Program-made: the position numbers and the translations under genes
Assembly (NCBI GenBank): GCA_015143735.1
Contig: VKHC01000501.1
Location: 1-11,528, forward strand
Direction: 5' to 3'
Length of the DNA: 11,528 bases
DNA from: Synura sp. LO234KE
Taxonomy: Eukaryota > Sar > Synurophyceae > Synurales > Mallomonadaceae
Shown here: positions 7,580-11,528 of the stretch, in pieces
Numbering within the stretch: the first letter of the stretch is position 1
Layout: each line of letters starts with the position of its first letter
Notes under the pieces: model-generated
Databases searched by the model: none
What the model was told of the DNA's origin: nothing
What the model saw: only the letters and a program-made list of their open reading frames with translations

Positions 7580-8750
7580 ATGTCTATTGGATTATTTTCT
7601 TTATCACTGATTTTCATATTTTCTGCCTTTGTCGATTGCAAGTATATATTAAGCAGCAACGTTCCTGATACATATGATCGTCATGAGGTGATTTTTTCTA
7701 TTCGTCGAACGGAGATAAATCTGTTGAAAGCTTACGCAGAGGCTTTTTCAAGAATCGAAAACGATTGCCTAAAGGAGCTGATATTATCTAGTGATAGGAA
7801 ATATCGGACAGAGACTGGCATGTCGAATGCTGTCGCGTTAAATAAGATTTTGGCCGAATACAATGTAGAATCATCAGTTGTGACGATAAGAGGAGATTTT
7901 GTTTGGGCTCGGGCAAATATTTCCACTTGGGAGAAAATATTTTCAACTAGATTCAACATGATTATTGATGTTACTAGGATATACCCTTCCGTTTATCGAG
8001 CAGCTACTTATAAACTTGACGATCACGTATCACCATTCGTTCAAGCAGTCTTCAATGTTATCGAGAATCCGGTTTGTGTAGCTGAATCTCGTGAGGTGTA
8101 TTCTTCTATAAAATATTCTAGAAGACCTTTTGTTCATGAATTGGAATCCCGAGTGGTGGATATATTTGGGACGAGTTCATACTTAAACACTTTGGCAAAT
8201 ATGGCGTCCATACATGGTGAATTCACTCCATCCCCCGGCAATAATCCGCTATCGAGCATGTGAGCTTATCTCCCACATATAATTGTGTCTCTTTATATTT
8301 TTATTAATGCTTGTCTGTAGGTCATCTGGTGCCATTACTGTTAGCGGTGCCCTTCTTAATTGGATAATGATGGTGGCGAATACTACTGCTCATCCTGATG
8401 TCTATGTTCTTGCTCTAGCTATTTCGGAGGGGGATCTGGGCGACGAACATAGGCATCTTAAAGAGCTCTTCAATACTCAAGTGTTGAGGCTAGCGCTAGA
8501 GGGAATCCCGGTGATAGTTCCTACTTCACCAACACCTGGACCCCACCAGTTCAGCCGATATGTCCCGCCCACATTTCCTCAGTCGTCGCCCTACGTCACT
8601 ACCGTTACGTTCCCCGAACCCTGCGAGGAAGACAGCAGATACGACGTCGACCACACATCTCCTGCACCGTGTCCCTCATGCCTACCATGTAAGAAAAAAA
8701 AATCACCCTTCGCCCTTTCATTTCACAGACTTGTTTTGTATTGCTCATAA
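7580..8750 (+). CDS. Secreted S53 (sedolisin/TPP1-like) homologue, catalytically incomplete; join(7580..8259,8321..8750)
   Basis: Exon 1 opens at ATG 7580, the first ATG after an in-frame TAA at 7556-7558. Residues 1-20 form a signal peptide with a Leu/Phe/Ile core. Residues about 35-165 match the S53 propeptide: RHEVIFSIRR near the start, GDFVWARA with KIFSTRF in the middle, and FVQAVFNV at 153-160. After splicing, residues 236-322 match part of the S53 core: GALLNW (usual YLDWL), a LALAIS-EGDLGDE segment where SISYGDDE is usual, LFNTQVLRLALEGIPVIV, and FPQSSPYVTTV (usual FPASSPYVTSV). S53 enzymes are serine-carboxyl peptidases with Glu, Asp and Ser catalytic residues and an oxyanion-hole Asp. 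Here the helix with Glu and Asp has no counterpart, SSGD is replaced by PTSP (294-297), and no GTSAS motif follows. The predicted 369-aa product should not be an active peptidase. A propeptide-like inhibitor or a decaying gene both fit. The 3' end is uncertain: GTAAGA at 8689 could start another intron. The S53 relation is firm, the function unknown. Confidence 0.8.
8260..8320 (+). other. Intron, 61 nt, GT-AG
   Basis: GTGAGC opens the intron and CTTGTCTGTAG, with a T-rich tract before it, closes it; TTATTAATGC may hold the branch point. Without splicing, exon 1 stops at TGA 8261-8263. With splicing, AT (end of exon 1) joins G (8321) to make one codon, and the frame continues into exactly the frame that encodes the second S53-like segment. 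That agreement of frame and homology is the main evidence. Confidence 0.85.
8689..8728 (+). other. Possible second intron, 40 nt
   Basis: GTAAGAAAAAAAATC is a good donor and CTTTCATTTCACAG a good acceptor. Removing it would join residue 350 to a 38-codon frame ending at the TAA at 8824-8826, replacing the Lys-rich tail of the unspliced reading. A later acceptor, CCGAGGCAG ending at 8837, would instead join a stop-free frame of about 56 codons ending near 9006. Only transcripts can tell which, if any, is used. Confidence 0.3.
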
Positions 8751-9440
8751 GATATTCGGTATCATGTGGCGTGTACCTGTCCATAACTTTCCTCTCTTTT
8801 ATTTGAAACTGCTCATCACATCCTAAATCCGAGGCAGTTTGGCAGCGTCCGAAACTCGCCTTGTTTGTGAGGCAATTTTCAAAGATGGGTCTTTCAGAAT
8901 CGGAAGTGTACATACACGTACAGCAAATATATCGGAGGACCTCCGCATCGCCGTACATGACAAGAAATGACCTGCAGGCGAATCACGAGAGGCATAGAGG
9001 GTCCTAGACCTTTGTACCAAATCCAACCATACGTCCTTCGAGTGGGTTCTAAATCCAATCTCATTAATATGCGGTAGCTTCTTTCTATCAAGAATACTCC
9101 ACAAGGCCTACCGGGAAGTTGCGATGGCCGGATGATTGCTATTAGACAATATCATAACGAAGGAAGCTGACATAATTTAATAGATAAAGGTTCTCGACAA
9201 GACCTGATGATGATGTCCTCGTTGCAGGATGAGGATGAAATGTCCATCTATGTGGTCACAAATAATAAAATGTAGCGTGAAAATAGGCCGACAATTTATT
9301 TAAATCGTGGCCGAAATCGTTCCAGCACCCACTGATAATTGCCCAAATAGCGACCTGAAATCTGTCAGCACTAAAATTCAGCAAAACCTCGGTACTTCGA
9401 GAGCGGACACCTACAGCTTATAGCGTAGAAACACCGATAT
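8751..9440. other. Spacer, possibly 3' end of the S53-like gene
   Basis: No separate gene is supported. A plus-strand frame open from 8807 to about 9006 might be a further exon of the S53-like gene (see the 8689 entry). Minus-strand frames at 8605-8958 and 8823-9104 overlap it and resemble nothing known. From about 9130 the DNA is AT-rich. Confidence 0.4.
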
Positions 9441-9749
9441 ATGTTGTATATTTTCCTCAAATTTTTTGGGATAGTATGTTGTATATTTTTGCCTTTTCTA
9501 ACAGCGACGACCATATACTTATCGACGACCAGCCAAACAAGAAGACGACGATGTGTGACAGTGACGGTACTTCTGGTGCACTGGTTGCAGCCCCAGCGCG
9601 ATGCCAGAATAAATCCGCATTCTTTCATTGAAGGGCTTCATACGACCAAGGTGTTCACGAAGATACAACCAGGACGGTCAACTCTACGCCTAATCACGGG
9701 CCTAGAAGAATTGCTTTCATATAAAGAACAGGAAATCTGCAAGTTCTAG
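9441..9749 (+). CDS. Doubtful small ORF, 102 aa, N-terminal hydrophobic segment
   Basis: The frame runs from ATG 9441 to TAG 9747-9749. Residues 1-27 are almost all hydrophobic (Leu, Ile, Phe, Val, Cys), followed by a short Thr/Ser-rich stretch and the basic cluster RRRR near residues 34-37. This is the outline of a signal anchor or small membrane protein. I recognise no domain in the rest. Part of the hydrophobic start comes from AT-rich DNA that contains ATGTTGTATATTTT twice (9441 and 9476), so the apparent membrane segment may be a by-product of composition. Confidence 0.22.
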   Translation: MLYIFLKFFGIVCCIFLPFLTATTIYLSTTSQTRRRRCVTVTVLLVHWLQPQRDARINPHSFIEGLHTTKVFTKIQPGRSTLRLITGLEELLSYKEQEICKF

Positions 9750-10138
9750 TCTATTACCTTATTATGATTAGAACTTGGATAAATGATTGACGTTCCCGGC
9801 TGTGTTCGTCAACCGTTAAACCACATAATCCTTTCTACGGAAATATTGGACGATCCAAGTTCTCATGAGTTGCATAATCAAACTTCCGCTTATTGAGCAC
9901 AAGAGAGAAATCATTTGAATTCGAATTTAAATACAGTTTAAAATATTTTATCATGAGCATTTGTTTCTGGTCTGTACATTTGTGAATATACGATCGTCCA
10001 TCGAGATGCAATTGTACTGGTTGGTGTTGCAGATATAACAGCACAAAATGTTCACATGAAATCTATAATGAAAGAGCGTTTAACGTCAGTTGTATTCCCG
10101 ATAATTGTGACATGTGCAACAATAAGAAGTTGAGTACA
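9750..10138. other. AT-rich spacer
   Basis: I see no supported gene. The only open frame of note is on the minus strand (9835-10044, 69 codons), Asn/Lys/Tyr-rich as expected from AT-rich DNA, and unrecognised. Confidence 0.45.
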
Positions 10139-10180
10139 ACTAGTAAGGCTGATTGTAGAACTTGTAAGGCTGATTGTAAA
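10139..10180 (+). repeat. Tandem repeat, 2 copies of a 21-bp unit
   Basis: ACTAGTAAGGCTGATTGTAGA (10139-10159) is followed directly by ACTTGTAAGGCTGATTGTAAA (10160-10180); the units differ at two positions. The sequence is unrelated to the 21-bp repeat at 3218-3280. Confidence 0.9.
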
Positions 10181-10276
10181 TAACCAACATACGCAATTTG
10201 GTGTACCTGTGCTCTGTGCTTGAGGTCCCTTACTCCTTGTCTGTCCCTTTCATCAGGTGGTGGGGAGTCTCGACTA
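10181..10276 (+). promoter_or_regulatory. Leader or splice-acceptor region of the glycine-rich gene
   Basis: Directly upstream of the ATG at 10277 lies a pyrimidine-rich run ending CTGTCCCTTTCATCAG at 10256, followed by GTGG. This looks like a 3' splice site. The gene may therefore have a 5' exon further left, or its leader may be processed here (cis- or trans-spliced). The frame of the gene is open back to 10184. Confidence 0.35.
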
Positions 10277-11528
10277 ATGCGGCGGCCAAGATACCAGTGG
10301 AAATGGGCTATGAGTACGGGTGGTTGGACTCACCCGACGGCGGAGCAGGGGCGGTTGTATCCGGACATGGTCGTGTCCGAGGGCCTGTTCCCCTTCCTGT
10401 CCTTCATCTTAGCCGCCTCACTAACCCCTTCCCTCTCTCTGGGATTCTTAAATGCCGTTATCTATTCCAGCGCCTCGGACCTATTCGATGAATTTGGACC
10501 TGATATCGGATCATGGAAGGATACTCTACACTGTGAATCGACCACGGCCACCGCTGCTGCTAAGACTGAGACGTGGAGCCCCGTCATGGGCCTAGGGTAT
10601 TTAAACCTGACCCGATTCCAGAGTATCTTATCCTTCGCACCCTCCTCCACTCCATCTAGAGGGTCCATGTCCAGTGAGCATTGCATGAAATACTTCAGGA
10701 GATTAGAATCCTATAGCTCAGAGTCCAAATCGTCTAACACCACCGCCATGGCCCTTTCCCCTCTTTTCTCTTCGGATTTTATATCGAGGGTAATACCGGA
10801 GTCCACGGCCCAGGTGCACTCCCAGTCTAAACTTGAATCATCAACGGATACTTTGGTTCATTTGAACCCGATGATTGTGGACAACGCTCAAGCCACTTAT
10901 TCATTTTATTACACCGGCTCCTACCAAACTTTCACAGTCCCTGCCGGAATAACATCCGCCACTGTCTCCGCCTACGGGGCACAAGGAGCGAGTACATCCC
11001 ACAGCAGTGGAGGATTAGGGGGCTATATTGTGACCACAGTGTCCGTTACACCAAACGCAGATCTGTACATCTATGTAGGAGGGGCGGGGGGTGGGTACAC
11101 TGGAGGGTACAATGGTGGTGGAAACGGCGGCGGCAGTTTTGCTGGTGGAGGAGGGGGCGCCACGGACATCCGAACCGGCTTTGCAAATCTTAACAGCCGC
11201 ATCGTTGTAGCAGGCGGGGGAGGAGGGGCGGGCTACGACAGCATTAAGAGCAACATCAACGGTGGGGGAGGGGGCGGTCTCACAGGATTGACTGGGTCAT
11301 ATGACAGTAGCAGCGCCTCCAGTTACGGTGGATCCGGCGGATCTCAAAGCAGTGGAGGGGCAGGAGGCTACTTCTCGTCTGCCTACAATTCCGGAAGCAG
11401 TGGAACTTACGGATCCGGTGGAGCTGGCGGGTCAAGCACACAGGGTGGGGGAGGTGGGGAAGGGTACAATGGGGGCGGGGGAGGCTCCTGGACGGGCGGC
11501 GGAGGTGGTTCAAGCTACTCGAGCGGGT
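10277..11528 (+). CDS. Secreted or membrane glycine-rich domain protein, 3' end beyond the window
   Basis: This frame is open for 417 codons to the window edge. ATG 10277 is the first in-frame start; ATG 10367 (residue 31) would place the hydrophobic stretch at residues 37-63 (LFPFLSFILAAS...) closer to the N-terminus and make a better signal peptide. Residues about 64-205 are Ser/Thr-rich with possible N-glycosylation sites (NLT, NTT) and no domain I know. Residues about 209-417 form a glycine-rich domain: YYTGSYQTFTVPAG (211-224), TVSAYGAQG, LYIYVGG, GGYNGGGNGGG, ATDIR (295-299) and RIVVAGGGGG (308-317). The spaced TFTVPAG, ATDIR and R-VVAGGGGG motifs are shared with the extracellular glycine-rich region of ALK/LTK receptors and with many protist secreted proteins (Pfam Gly_rich type, from memory), so this is a domain rather than random Gly repeat. 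The tail continues in Gly/Ser repeats with Tyr. It probably acts at the cell surface or extracellularly. Whether a kinase or other domain follows is unknown. It is GC-rich, unlike the S53-like gene. Confidence 0.85.
   Translation, partial: MRRPRYQWKWAMSTGGWTHPTAEQGRLYPDMVVSEGLFPFLSFILAASLTPSLSLGFLNAVIYSSASDLFDEFGPDIGSWKDTLHCESTTATAAAKTETWSPVMGLGYLNLTRFQSILSFAPSSTPSRGSMSSEHCMKYFRRLESYSSESKSSNTTAMALSPLFSSDFISRVIPESTAQVHSQSKLESSTDTLVHLNPMIVDNAQATYSFYYTGSYQTFTVPAGITSATVSAYGAQGASTSHSSGGLGGYIVTTVSVTPNADLYIYVGGAGGGYTGGYNGGGNGGGSFAGGGGGATDIRTGFANLNSRIVVAGGGGGAGYDSIKSNINGGGGGGLTGLTGSYDSSSASSYGGSGGSQSSGGAGGYFSSAYNSGSSGTYGSGGAGGSSTQGGGGGEGYNGGGGGSWTGGGGGSSYSSG
11060..11528 (+). repeat. GGN-rich low-complexity DNA inside the glycine-rich gene
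   Basis: Runs of GGA, GGG, GGC and GGT codons make this stretch G-rich on the plus strand, with many separate G-runs of four or more (for example near 11213-11228 and 11444-11478). It is coding, but the G-runs could fold as G-quadruplexes, and repeat slippage could change the protein length. Confidence 0.75.

Noticed and set aside
8605-9104. Two overlapping minus-strand ORFs (117 and 93 codons)
   Set aside because: The first is partly the complement of the S53-like exon 2 and neither resembles a known protein.
10198-10491. Plus-strand 97-codon ORF overlapping the start of the glycine-rich gene
   Set aside because: It is in a different frame from the long open frame that begins at 10277 and carries the recognised domain; a shadow.
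11280-11513. Minus-strand His/Pro/Arg-rich ORF
   Set aside because: It is the complement of the GGN-rich coding sequence.

Overview
The window looks like nuclear DNA of a eukaryote, most likely a protist with short introns. The evidence is a secreted-protein gene with a 61-nt GT-AG intron that preserves the frame, a decayed LTR-retrotransposon gag, a long palindromic repeat, and large gene-poor spacers. There are no operons and no ribosome-binding sites tied to coding frames. The sedolisin homologue and the ALK-type glycine-rich domain would fit an alveolate or stramenopile, but this is inference. I cannot name the species.

Layout: (1) 1-772 holds no recognisable gene. (2) 773-1140 is a near-perfect palindrome with two ~180-bp arms and only a few bases between them, a foldback or MITE-like element. 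It abuts one copy (1141-1226) of a dispersed repeat; a second, diverged copy lies at 3687-3819. (3) 2245-3054 is a frameshifted gag relic with a damaged zinc knuckle. (4) 3218-3280 is a 3x21-bp tandem repeat. (5) 3924-4579 holds two short doubtful open frames separated by a perfect 8-bp hairpin. (6) About 5480-6460 is a strongly pyrimidine-rich block containing a 26-bp tandem duplication. (7) 6461-7579 is an AT-rich spacer.

(8) 7580-8750 is the best gene on the left side. It encodes a signal peptide, an S53 (sedolisin/TPP1-type) propeptide and a shrunken S53 core in which the parts that normally carry the catalytic residues are absent or altered. (9) 8751-10276 is mostly spacer with one weak small ORF and a 2x21-bp repeat. 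(10) 10277-11528 is the longest open frame in the window. It runs off the right edge and encodes a protein with a hydrophobic N-terminal segment and a glycine-rich domain bearing the ATDIR and RIVVAGGGGG hallmarks.

The two supported genes both appear to enter the secretory route, but nothing in the sequence links them functionally. The S53 gene is AT-rich and the glycine-rich gene GC-rich. Between them the window is dominated by repeats and retroelement debris. The most unusual items are the catalytically incomplete sedolisin-like gene and the long palindrome.
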